Source: Pelecanus crispus
Lineage: Eukaryota > Chordata > Aves > Pelecaniformes > Pelecanidae
DNA length: 64,000 bases
Assembly (NCBI RefSeq): GCF_030463565.1
Contig: NC_134643.1
Coordinates: 177,612,491 to 177,676,490, forward strand
Reading direction: 5' to 3'
Part shown: piece by piece, positions 1 through 11,850 of the stretch
Layout: every line of letters starts with the position of its first letter
Numbering within the stretch: the first letter of the stretch is position 1
Program-made: the position numbers and the translations under genes
The notes under the pieces: model-generated
Databases searched by the model: none
What the model was told of the DNA's origin: nothing
What the model saw: the letters and a program-made list of their open reading frames with translations, nothing else

Positions 1-900
1 GTGCTAGCTAGAATCACCTCAGGCACGTGGTAGCACATGGCAAACCAGGGCAGAAAACCTGGCAGTGATGGGAATCACTAGCTACAGGACAGACACAAAC
101 AATATAGCAGTTCTTAAAAAGGGATGCAAAGGTCCATGGCGCTGCAAAAGACCCTGAAGAACAGGAAGAAACAGCTGCTCAAAAATATGTCCGTGACCTT
201 TCCATGACAAACCCAGTGGGGAATAGATGTATTCTATGAATGATAAGGGAACAGCCAAATGAAGTGCAAACTGGAGAGGCAGACTGAAACTGAGACTGAA
301 CAAAGACCAAGAGGAGCAATTACCAAAAAAAGGATGAGGCAACTGAGACCCCACATATAGAACAGGAGAAAAGGAAAGCTTTGTGCCAAGGCAGAATTCT
401 AAAAAAGCCAACAGGAAAAGCAGATGGGAAATATGTATGGAAACAGTGCTAACACCTGCGACAGGTGTGTTATTCTTTCAATATGAAGAAAGTGGTTCCA
501 ACCACCTATGGCCACAGCACAAGCACTGAAAGAGACCTGTCAGAAAGGCAGAAAGGATGAGCAGTCCCAGCCGATTACTTTGAATACAAGGAAAGTAGTT
601 CAAAATATTGCATAAGGAAAACACGATAGAGAGCCAGGACAAAAAGGACTGTCATAACAAAGGTGTTGCTAGATTTATTGAGTAATGCTCCGGAATTTCT
701 AATCATCATATTCCCTATAGGAACAAATGACACTAATGAAGTGCATTTATATAATGTATAAGCAACTGTTTCTTCAGACAGTAAGAAAAAAAAAAAAAAA
801 GATAATTGGAACTGTGCAGATAAGTAACTTGCAGAAGTTATCCCTGTGCCAAGCATGGGTGAAGAAAGCAAAATGCTGATACTGGAAGCCAACCAAGGAA
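1..900. other. Intergenic, no gene seen
   Basis: I see no coding potential or recognisable repeat here. The open frames are short, mostly begin at non-ATG codons and resemble no family I know. A small head-to-head pair of E-box-like half sites (ACACCTG, 3-nt gap, CAGGTGT) lies at 452-468, and an A tract at 785-800. Confidence 0.6.
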
Positions 901-2380
901 AGATCTGACAGGGTAGGTTGGAGGGTTTTGAATGCACAGATCACTGGAATGCCTCCTGCAGCCGGAGCCAACTGTTTGGATTACACCGTCTCCACTTACG
1001 CAGACAGCTTGCCAGCCTCTTGGGCTCAGAACTGGCAGGGCCTGTTAGGCAGGCTGTAAACCTTCAGGAGAAGGAGGCAAAGGGAAAGCTTTTGCTTAAT
1101 TTGAATAATCCGGCTTGTACTTCCAACATACAAATTAAGAGAGAAACTAAAATTGTTCTGAAGCGAAAGATGAAGGATAACAAGAATATAATGCCTGACG
1201 CAAATGTGTGGGGAAACAAGCAACAACTGGAAGGTGCTGTACTAAATAAAGGAGATTATGATCTGGAAAGACTAACTGAAACTTAGTGGGATAATTCCTG
1301 TGTGTTGAAAAGACAGGATGCAGTATGCATGGGAAAGGCAGAGTGGAGAAAATCGATAGGTGTAAAAAACGTTATATAATGCTTTCAAAGCACATATGCT
1401 ATAATTTTGAGAGTGACAATAGTAAAATGGTAAAAATCTCAGTTAAGCGTACAAGAAATTTTTAAAAAAGAGAAAAAATGGAAAAAAAAAAAAAAAAGAA
1501 AAACTATAGTCATAACAGCATGCATTTCCTTTAGGTCACCGCTCTGGAACAGAGCCAGGAAAGGCACAAATCTCTGAGTGGATTTTAGTTGATCAGGTCT
1601 CTGGATAGTTCATACTATATGCAAAGACATCTATCTCATACAATGAATTCCAAAAAATAATGATGATGAGTTGGGTCAAAGTTTCACCTATTGAGAAAAG
1701 GGCACTGAAAATATGGAAGCAGAGCACTTGAATCCACTACAGCAAGAAAATAATTCAGAGAGCAATGGTAGAAGGGGATCAATTCCACTTTCAAAGATTT
1801 TAGAGAACATAAACAATTGAATATGGGATGAGAATAAATGTTTAAAGTTTATCTTTATGAAAGAAAATTGGAGACTTTTGGGGAAATCGCAACAGGATTA
1901 AAACTCATCTGTAGAAAAAAAAAAAAAACCAGCATAAAAAGGCAAAGCAATGGTCAGAGTGTCTTCACAAGGGCTGTTCAGACTTCAAAGCACATATAGA
2001 GGAAGGAGTGGCAGGAAAAGAATCCAAGGAGTCTTAAGTCTGAATAAGCCAAAAAGGGAAAAGGAGAATAACAGGACTTTTATAGCTACGGAAGGGGGAA
2101 AAGAAGTAGAGAGATAAAAAGATACTTTACCGATGAAAGAAAAAGGAAAGAAGTTGAAATTTAAGGTGGAACAATAAAACAAGATACCAACCTGAACTGT
2201 GTATCTTATTTAACATTAAAAAAAAAAAGAATTATAGAATTATAGACAATTAGAGCCAACGCCTCCAAAATTGCCCTCAACTGTTAGGAACAGGTCCAGA
2301 AAAGGACCACTTTGAGACACATAATGTACTTTTGAGGTACTCAGGAATCAAGAGTAATCAAGAGACCTGTCCTTGGCATA
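900..2380 (+). mobile_element. Degraded CR1-like LINE stretch
   Basis: Several patches recall CR1 retrotransposons of birds and reptiles. At about 1250-1300 a run reading 'ggagattatgatctgg', then 'gaaacttagtgggataa', resembles the CR1 coding segment around the GDYDL...ITETWWD motif, here decayed to DYDLERLTET followed by a stop. At about 2285-2320 'acaggtccagaaaaggacca' resembles the C-terminal part of CR1 ORF2. The purine-rich text between them (1955-2160) also has the flavour of CR1 ORF2 but is broken by stops and A tracts at 1482-1496, 1916-1928 and 2217-2228. No intact frame survives. The boundaries are guesses, and several fragments could be present. This rests on remembered family resemblance. 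Confidence 0.4.
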
Positions 2381-2989
2381 GGGTGTAGAAAATTTAGGGT
2401 GTGGTGCATGTGATCTATCTTAGGCAATGAAGGCTCCAATATCTTTGAGCCAGTCCCTCTAGGTTTTTCATGATCAACAAAGAAAAACAGGAAATTAACC
2501 TCTGCATAATAATGTTGGCTTCTGGAATAAGGTCAGACATATCATCCCCAGAGATACCTACTTTTCTCCTGTGAGTATAAAAAGCAGCCTAATTTAGATT
2601 TAGACATCTAACTCATATATTCTTCAAGTCAGATGAGACAAATCCCACCTTTGCTTTCCTAATATTAGGAAATCCAGGAGGTTGAATTAACATGTGCAGA
2701 TGATTTACAAAGCTGATTCCAAAATGAAAGAAAATGCAGAAGTTCAGATGACCATTTTTTAAGTCTGTTTTTTGTGAATTGTAGAAATAGTGTATCATCT
2801 TTATGATAAGAATATTTGTACTAGGCCTGGACAGTGTACCCATTTTGTTTGTTATTCTAACTTGTGCTGAGTTCCGCTCTAATCCTACTCTCCCAAAACT
2901 CCATGGTAAGCACTGAATACAAGACTTCCTCACCCAGAAAAATACAAGTACACCTTGATAAATACAAGTGTGAAATCCTACCCTCTTTG

Positions 2990-3040
2990 AAGCTGATGCC
3001 AAAATTCCCATGAACTTCAGTGTGACTAAGATTTCACTAT
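2990..3040. repeat. Decayed sauropsid repeat fragment
   Basis: The text 'gccaaaattcccatgaactt' followed by 'cagtgtgactaagatttcac' aligns by eye with 11801-11845 ('ggcaaaattcccgttgactt', then 'taatagagtctagatttcac'). Looser relatives occur near 44485 and 47415. The shared core resembles the 'TTGACTTCAATGGGA' motif common in old interspersed repeats of turtles, crocodilians and birds. The family assignment is from memory and uncertain. Confidence 0.35.
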
Positions 3041-6000
3041 AAAACTGCACAGAATTATATAGGGATGTTTAAGAGAGCAAACTGGAGAAAGAGGACAATA
3101 TTAACAAAGAAGAATGTTAGACTCACCGTTAGCGAAACATTCAGTAGTGAGTTTTAACAACCTCTGAAAAGTCTTACTAGAAATACCTAATGTTGACCGG
3201 TTAAGCCAACAGAAGAAATAAAAACATGGGTAGAAAAAGTTGACATTGGCAAGGAAAGGGAATAAAAGACCTAGGAGGTATTGTCAATGCCTAATCTCTT
3301 CAATCAAAAGGGATGAAAAGGAAAAATGTAATCCTAATTGGTTTCAGAAGTTTTAGATTGTATATGTTATGGAGATGTGAGCTATTGAAAGAGTGCATTT
3401 GGAGAAGTATTTTATAGCAGGAAGAAAGGAAATTATTTAGAGAGCTTTAACACCTTTAATGACACCATGCTGGGAACACAAGGAAGCCATCAACATGAAT
3501 GAAAATGCAGTGCATATTCATTGGAAGACATAACCATTACCGACATACCGTCACTCTGGTGGGCCCCATCATCTTCAAAATGGAGCACAAGTAATGCGTA
3601 TTGGCCAGAAGCTGCATGCAGAAGTGTGCATTAGACCTGTGTCTTGGGTTGACTGAGACTGTGTGTGTCACACTCTTTCCTGATGCCAGACAAAATTGCC
3701 TTATCTTCCTGATAATCATTCCCTTCTAACAAAAAGGACAGCAAAATCCATCTGTCAGCAGATCTGACAGGCAAACTGGTATCACTGAACTGTTTGAAAA
3801 CCCAGTCTAAAATTACCAATTTTAATTTAATGCATTTTGCTCAAATTGAAATAAGCTTATTAAAGCACTCTGCATTATTCAGTACAATAACTATTTTAAA
3901 AAAACCTGACGTTTGTGAAATTCTATTTTTTAAGTAAAAGACTATTTTGTTACATAAATTACAGTATAAAACATATAGTATTCATCTTGCAACTAATGTA
4001 ACACATGTATGATGAACACTGTTCACTAGTAACCAGTAACCTAAATTAAGCATTGGACTATGGATGCAGAAAAGTGATGAAAGTCCACCTGTATTTACCA
4101 CTGTTGATTAAAATAAAACTGTGACAATTGTATATTTCATCAGCAACGTGAACCCATGGGAAACAGAAAAAAACTAAAATTAACTACGGTTATGAGAACA
4201 TATATACTTTTATATCTGTGCTTCCAAATATGAGTAGAACATTCACTTCTTTCCTAATACACAGAGAATGCCCTTTTATTCCTTTGCCTCTTTATTTTTG
4301 CAGAGGCAGCAACCATGAAAGACTATTTAAGGCAATCATTTTCTCAGTGTTACAGCTGTATCAGTGAAAGGAAAGACCACTTAAAATACTGGAAAGAAAA
4401 AAAAAAAAAGAGAGGTCTTCCCACTCATACATGTGTACTGAACTTCTTTACAGTCATGCAAGACCTTAACCTCTACAGCTATGACACCTACAACTGCCAG
4501 TGATGTCAGCAAGAGACAGGAAGAATATCAAGACAAAGATGTCTGAACAGTCATATATTTTTAAACAATTCATAATCAGCAGTATAAAAATAACACCTAT
4601 GAAATATCAAGTAAGCAGAAAATCAATGAACATGATCTGTGCTGTGCATTAAATGAGGCAGAAGACCAAAAGAAAAAATAGTTTGTAATCATATGATTAA
4701 AAGTTGTAGCACAAAGGGAGTGTTAAGGTTCTCAAGAAAATAAAGCTCCTTAACTTTCGCAGGCTTAATTATTTTTCCTTGCAAATTTCATCACTGGGGT
4801 CCTTTTGTTGGGTTTGGTTTGTTATTTGCTTTTTTTTTTTTTTTTTTGGGGGGGGGGTTGTAGTTGTTTTAGGGGGTTGAGGTTTTTCTTTTTAATTTTT
4901 TTTTTTAACATGGACTTTTGGACTAGTGTAACTGTTCCAGTTCTTGGAGGTCCGCAGCATGTGACTTCACTGGCAGTGACCCTGCAGAACAATGTACTCT
5001 GCAGTGAAGTTATTCTTGGAGACTCAGTGACAGGATGTTCTCATGTAGGCAGTATGCAATTATACATTGTTATCTAGTGACAGCTGATCCAGCAGCCAGC
5101 ACACTGCAACACAAGACAATATTGTTTCTCATACAGAGAGGATAAACCTCTCTACAGAACAGAGGTTAAATCTAGCAAAAGTATCCAAGGGAATAATAAT
5201 TTTCTCTATTTGCAGCTGTAAAGAAGAGGTTTATGACCACAGTTGTACTATTATTCCCTCTAATATTATCCCAGATTATATTAATTGCTCCAGTATGTAT
5301 GGCTTGTATAGAACTAACTTAGACAAATACCTCTTGTCTTTTCTGTCTTATACATACAGGATATTGCTCTCACAGCAGTCCAATGTATTTATATGAAAAA
5401 TCAGTTTATCACCAGTGCTCCCCCAATCCAAGACTACGAAGGAACCTAGAGATAGGAGTTGAATTACAATGGTTTTCGCCTGACCTAATAAAGATATCCA
5501 TGGTGAAACTAACATAGTTCTTAAAGACATCTAGCTCCAAATTAGTCATCCGGGTTTCCTTTACAGCTACTGGAGAGCAACAGGCACTTGCATAATGACT
5601 CTCATCTTAACCTGTAGCAGACATCTGAAATAGGGCTGGTGAATTGTACTCTAAAAGTGCCTGTTTCTCTCCATTAACCATAAATATAGGTTTCTGAAGA
5701 TAAATTCTACCTTTTCTGTGTAGCTACAGGCAAGTTTAAGTGTCTGGGAGATGATTTATGCTATGGAAAGTGGAGAAAAGGGGGAAGAAAAACAAAAAAG
5801 AATAAGATAGACAAATTCTTTGCAGTATGCAGAGTTTTAAACATTAATTTAACCCTTTAGCCTTTCTCTGATTCCTTCATCATCACTTACATTAGTGTTT
5901 GCTCCTTATTCTTGAAAATGAGAATAGGCTTGGTCAGCTGTCACAGTCCATCTGCCTTAGCACAGCACTTATTTCTTTCTTACCAGTGCAAGCATTTAAG

Positions 6001-6303
6001 TTTCATTTTTGGGCATAACACTGTGTGAATCCAGCACTTGGGTAAATGTTTGTACAAGGGCTCCCATAGCTGTAGGTAGGGAGCAATTTTCAGTAGTATT
6101 TGATTCACCTTTCATCCATTCTCTCCATAACGACTCAGTTATTTTCCCCACCATGCACGTGATGCATATTATGTGAGTTGTTCAGACTCCCAAAGCTGAT
6201 CTGACTTCGGGCTACACAACTTCTTGACTATTGTGGGCTGGGTTATATTACAGATATTTTCTCAGGGCAAATAATTCTTATCTGATGTTGTAGTTGTCCT
6301 GAG

Positions 6304-6349
6304 AACTGGAATTGTCCTATGGGCCACAATATCCCATAGGCTACCAGTT
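6304..6349. repeat. Nested small inverted repeat
   Basis: Two nested pairs of arms are visible. The outer pair is AACTGG (6304-6309) with CCAGTT (6344-6349). The inner pair is CCTATGGG (6316-6323) with CCCATAGG (6333-6340), around a 9-nt loop. It could be a decayed fold-back element or coincidence. Confidence 0.4.
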
Positions 6350-8156
6350 GGATGGCTTTGTTCTAAATAAACCATGGAGTGGGTGGTACTAGTAAGCATA
6401 CGAGAATAATGGTAAATTAAGTATCATAACAAAATAATGCATTGTCCATAAAATCAATTTTTCGTAACCCCCTAGGCTAGATGAATGCAAAGCATTTTAT
6501 TTCAGGTTATGCTTGAGTAGCTACTGCAAAGTGTAGCATCACTCCAAAATTCAGCTACCAGTAGAGCAAGATTTGCCTTCTGAGCGTGCATGTGTAAACA
6601 GAATGACCTTTTTTTTTGTTTACTTTTGTGAGGTGTAATACTATCTGACTTTGCAACCTGTGTGTGATCATGTTTCCTTCCAAAAACTGGCACAAACCTT
6701 TGAGCCAGACTGACATTTGATCCAACACAATGGTACCTGTGGCAGTTGTACAACTGCACAGGCTGCTAAATAAAAATACGGGGAATAATAATTTGGGGAG
6801 TTATGTTTGTGATTTGGTCAATGAAATGAAGTTACAGTACCACCATCATCAATTATGAGAATTTTCTGAATGGCTTTAGGAAGGGTTGTAGTAGACCAAT
6901 TCAAAAACCATACCAGAGAAAGCACCTCTGTGCACTGAAAAACCAGGGAGCAAGCAATCTGTTTTAATGATTCTGTCTCCAACAAGCTGCTGTAAGGTTT
7001 ATTTAAAACCAAAGAGCCTAAGGGAAAAAAAAGGATATGGATTGGAAAGCATTTGTTGTTTGATAGCGAAAGTCATATTTTTAAATCTAGACAGGAATGG
7101 GGAGGGGAGCTTTTTCCTATCGAAAATCTTTTGTGGGATTGTAACATTTCTGATCAAATTATTGTTAAGGAATTCTCTCAGGTCTAAACAAAAACTACTT
7201 CCATTTAAATAAAAGAAATAAACTTCATCTGCATCATCCCCAGAGAGGCCAACAGCCTCCCAGTTTGAACAGTACATGGGAAAGTAAAGTACAAATACCC
7301 ATTCACCTCACTTAACTTGAATTGTTATCATGAACAGTATCTATCACATCCCAACTCATTATACCAGAAGCCAAACTACAGTCTGCTCTGAGACTGCATA
7401 ACAGAGTTTATCAACAGAACACTCTCACATAGTTTTTCCTTTTGCTTTTTGCATTCAGAGCATGGCCTTCTAATCAGACTCCTTTAAAAATGTGTTTATT
7501 AAAGGAAACCGTGCATTTTGGTCCTTTATCTGGGTTAAATTCAGAGCGCTTTTATTCCACCCCACTTCAGGATTCCCCATCAGCCTGCCTCCTCCAAATT
7601 AAATAGAAACTCATCCTATGAGGTTTTGCTTTAGCTTATACAATCTACCAGCCCCAAACCGAATTGAGACTGGACTTTTCTTCATTTTACTATTCTTTGT
7701 CTAACTGCTTAATTTCAAAACAGGTCTTCCACCCATGTCCTTTTCCCTCAGCTTCCTCTTCTTAACTGACACGCACTTCTTCCCTTCAAGTCTTTCTAGG
7801 TCCTAACTCATCCCCTGAGCAGACAGCAATGGGGAACCTGTCAGGGCAATGCTAGGGCTCACTCAACACCAGCTACTGGAGCAGCTTTTTAAAGAATTCC
7901 AGCAATATATGGTTGCCTATTGAAAATATGTTACTTGGTATAAATGACTACATGTTCTTTTAAGTGTGTAATCGTATTTGTATTAGATGCCTGATGATTT
8001 CATTTTATTTATTCAGCAATAATTGGGGGGGGGGGGTGTATGTTTGCATGTATTTTGTGTGTAAGTTTAAAAGTCTTGTCCCACCGTGGAACAGGAAAAA
8101 CATTTTCCATCCTGCTGTAGTTACTTGTCAGAAGCTATCTAAGGAAACACACTAAG

Positions 8157-8186
8157 AGAAAGAGAGAGAGAGAGGGAGAGAGAGAA
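8157..8186. repeat. GA-rich microsatellite
   Basis: A nearly pure purine run made of GA dinucleotides with a GGG interruption. It is a simple-sequence repeat with no sign of function. Confidence 0.8.
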
Positions 8187-11100
8187 GTGCGTGGAGCGTG
8201 TTGAAGTTTATTAGGCCCTCCCAGATCTAGGGAGAGATAAGCCTCAGGGAAAAGCTAGATATGCATACATTTCTTTAATTGGTTTCAAATCTGTTTTCTT
8301 TGAAGTGTCTCTGTACTAAATAAAGATTCAGTTTTAAGAAGTTTGTTTGGTCATGGCATCAAACACTGTCATTGATTTTGGAGAGAAGAGAATGCATGGC
8401 CTAGGAAGAAGTCAAACCTCCAAAATTAATCATAGTATTCTGGGACTGTAGCCACAGAAGTTGTCTGAAGGTGGGACCGTCACCTGATTTGTCCAAGAGT
8501 TGTGATCTGTGTTGTACGCATACGTTGATATTTTGACCTTGGCCAACCTTGAGGTTGACTTCAGCTAGCCCTGTCTGCATAAGACGTGCTTTCCCCATTT
8601 GCACTACGCTGAAGCCTCTATATTATACCAAAGTAGTCCCTACTGCGATTTTTCCTCCTGAAGCAAAGCTGTTAAAGATCTGACCTCTGACGACCCGGGT
8701 CTCCTTCCAGGTATGTCCTTCTTTGCGGGAAGCAAACAAAGGAAGTGGACAAAGAAGGGGCAGAAGACAGGAACAATGAACTGCAGTTGATGGGTAGCAA
8801 GTGTAAAGGGTAGCACATGGCAGTGCCTATCTGCCCTCTCTTCATCACTTCCCTCCAGCAAGGACAGTGCAGAAGAGTCAGTATGGAGCCAATGTCTGCA
8901 CCCAGCATGTAGCCATCTCTGCCACCTCTGCTCCATTCCTCAGAGAGAGCTTTGACACTTCTTCCTGAAGAGATACCTGATCAGTGACAGTTCAGTCATT
9001 GAACCAAAGGTTTTGCACTGTTTCTTAGCTAAAGCTAGAAAAACCATAGTGGAAAGAAGAAAAAACCTCACTCTACAAGACTTACTTGTTCACTTTCACC
9101 ACCTCTACCACTGCAAACAAAAGTGTATCCAGATAACAGAAGTACTAAATAAAATAATAGCATGTTGCCATTATTTTTTTCTTCAGCATCCTCAAAAAGT
9201 ATTGCACAACAAAATTAATTGGAAAATAATTCTTCTCTTCAGTTTGACAGTTGAAAGTAGATACATATATTTTCAGAAATGAGAGACTTTAAAAGTCAGG
9301 ATAGTTAAAAGAAATAAATCACATGGGATAAATTGCAGCTCATTAAACCAGTGCAAATCGCCATTTACTAAAGGAAAATATTGCCATGTATTACCATTTG
9401 TTAAAGGAGTAACAAAGAAAAAGGCCATAATTAGTACTCATTAAATCATATAAATAAATAGGTTAGCTATATTAATAGCGTAAGAGCCTCTAAGACACCT
9501 AGAATGCAGAGCAGAAGTCAGAGAATAGCTACACTCAGCCTTGATGTGGTTCTCATAAAAAAAAAAAAAATGGAAATAAAAAAACTAACGTGCTAATGTT
9601 CTGTTCACTATGAATGACACCCTAAATATGTCTTTTCCCCTTTTTTGGCCATAGATTACGTTATGAGAAGCAGTGCATTCAGGCTAGACGTAAGTATAAA
9701 TGCAGAATCATGTAGCCTAGCTATGCTTTCTGCTTCTTTCTCAACCCCTTGTTTCTGAACAACAGAATAAAAAAAGAATAAGGAAAAAAAAATCTTAAGT
9801 GGCTTGTTATTTAGCAGTGCCACTAAATGTATGAGTTTTTCATTTAATGCTGGAATCGTGTAAATGCCTTGGTGTGCTAATCCATCTCCGAGAGGAAGTC
9901 CTGGAGGTTAGCTGCTGCCTTTGAGCCAGCAGAGGGAGCATAGAGCATTGGTTTTTGTGGGCTTCAAACCTGAAAGTGGAGGTTTGTCCTTTTCTGGTCC
10001 AATTTTTCCCCCAATACAAGGTTTTTGAAACTTTATGATTGCACCTTCAGTGCTAAAAGCACCTTTCTGTGCGTCGTGAATACAGTCGTAAGATAACATA
10101 GGTGTCAGATTGCTGTACTGTAAATAACTTCTAGCACCTAGCACACCCAGGCAGACACAGGTAGGGAATTTCACCAAGATGAAACATAAGATATCCCAGG
10201 GCATGGTGGCCAGATTGCATCCCAAAAACATACCTTCAATCCATCCTCACTTAGTGGCACAACGCGTGCTTATGCACAGCAGGCACTGCACAAAAAGGAG
10301 ATGCTGTTTTCCAAAGGGCATGTTTGTACACATACGCGTATCCAACACACCTGTGCCCAACTGACTACAGAAGGGGTGTGACCTGGGTGTTGTGAGAATT
10401 AATTAGCTAATGAGCCTTATCTTCCTGTCATTACTCAGGTAAAACTTCCATGTGTCTGAAGCCCAATAACTGCAAAACTTTTCAGGATGAAATATATGAT
10501 ATTTGTGCTACTTGTGCAGCTGACAACAGCAGGGACTGTTTGCCCCAGACTCCAGCCAGGCAAAAATGTGTGTTGAGCTCTTCCACGCACTAGAAAATCC
10601 ATACAAAGGACTCCAGAAAACTTAAAGACAGAGTCAATTAAGGCCTTTTCTTTTCCTCATGATTCTCATTATCGGATTCTCACAGAATTGGATCCTACTT
10701 TACCATGTCTTCAAAGGGACTCGTGTTAAAGGAAACAGCAGCACTCAGCATCTTACAGGTTTTATTCCCAAGTAAAAAGCTCATTGCAAAATCCAGCAGG
10801 CAGACACATCCCTCGGCTCCCTGACTCTCCCTAAAAGAGTCTGGAACCATAAAGCTTCCGGGATCAGATTTTCATAAGCTGAGGCCTAAGGTTGTAGAGG
10901 ATCTTCTCATGCACAGTTACTGCAATTGCATATGTATAGCTGCCTTTTGTACATACAAATGGACCCTGTATGCTAGTGCATGGCTCAAAGGAATCTAAAT
11001 GGCTATACAAAAATACACATGGGCCTCAGTTTTTATTTTATGATGTGAATAAAGTGAAGGGGGAAGAAGGAGGTGATGGGAAAAAGATGAAGTTCAGACC

Positions 11101-11299
11101 TCATCAAAGTCAAGGGTAGTTTTCCTACAGACTTCAAAAGATTCAGAACTTCATCTGTTACATTTATGTGCTACTGAACCTGGAGATACGTTCAGAAACA
11201 AGTTTCACCCTCAATTCATTTGGCAGCCCAACTTCTTCCTGGTTGAATGGTGGAAGCACTGACAAGAATCTCTAAAGAAAATTCTACCATGATCTAAAT

Positions 11300-11400
11300 C
11301 AGTAGTCCCCAATTTTTTCTGGCTGCCTGGGCAACACAGCTTCTTCTAAGAGCCAGCAAGAGCTTTACATCCCAGCCCTTAGGGCTCACATAGCCTGAGG
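11300..11400. repeat. Possible old interspersed repeat
   Basis: The text 'agtagtccccaattttttct' followed by 'ggctgcctgggcaac' resembles the 'GGTCCCCAACCTTTTT' head seen in some old vertebrate DNA-transposon-like repeats. The resemblance is short, and both family and boundaries are uncertain. Confidence 0.25.
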
Positions 11401-11794
11401 CAGAGTGTACCTGGAGGTCCATTGGACTGGCATGCAAAGTAGTACAATGTTTCCCAGAAACATTATGCTATGCAGTTCATTCCCAAGCTGCCCCTGCAGA
11501 AGAGGACTGCTGAGAGTAGGCTACAGGCTGGATACATTGAGTTTGCACGCTGTGTTTGGCCTATATGTTGCAGAATGGGTGTTTTTCCTCCAAGTTCTCA
11601 CTGTTTACACAGATCTGATTAATGACCATTAACTGTCCTCCAACAGCCTCTTACACCTTTCTTTTGGGAAGAAGGGGTGGAGGAAATGTGGGAAATGTTC
11701 CCTTCCTGTAGCCAAACTTAGCCTTGGTCTATGCAAGTACAACATTGCTGACACTGCTGGAGTTATGTATTGAGTAAAATCCTGGCCACAGTAA

Positions 11795-11850
11795 ACTTGA
11801 TGGCAAAATTCCCGTTGACTTTAATAGAGTCTAGATTTCACAACAGATGT
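11795..11850. repeat. Decayed sauropsid repeat fragment
   Basis: This is the partner of the copy at 2990-3040, with the core 'ggcaaaattcccgttgactt' ending in 'tctagatttcac'. Two such copies 8.8 kb apart in the same orientation argue for a dispersed family rather than chance. Confidence 0.4.

Noticed and set aside
452..468. ACACCTG-CGA-CAGGTGT palindrome
   Set aside because: Two E-box half-sites this short are expected by chance in 64 kb, and nothing nearby gives it context.
918..1286. 122-codon frame
   Set aside because: Its end recalls a decayed CR1 coding segment; it does not begin at an ATG and is not an intact gene.
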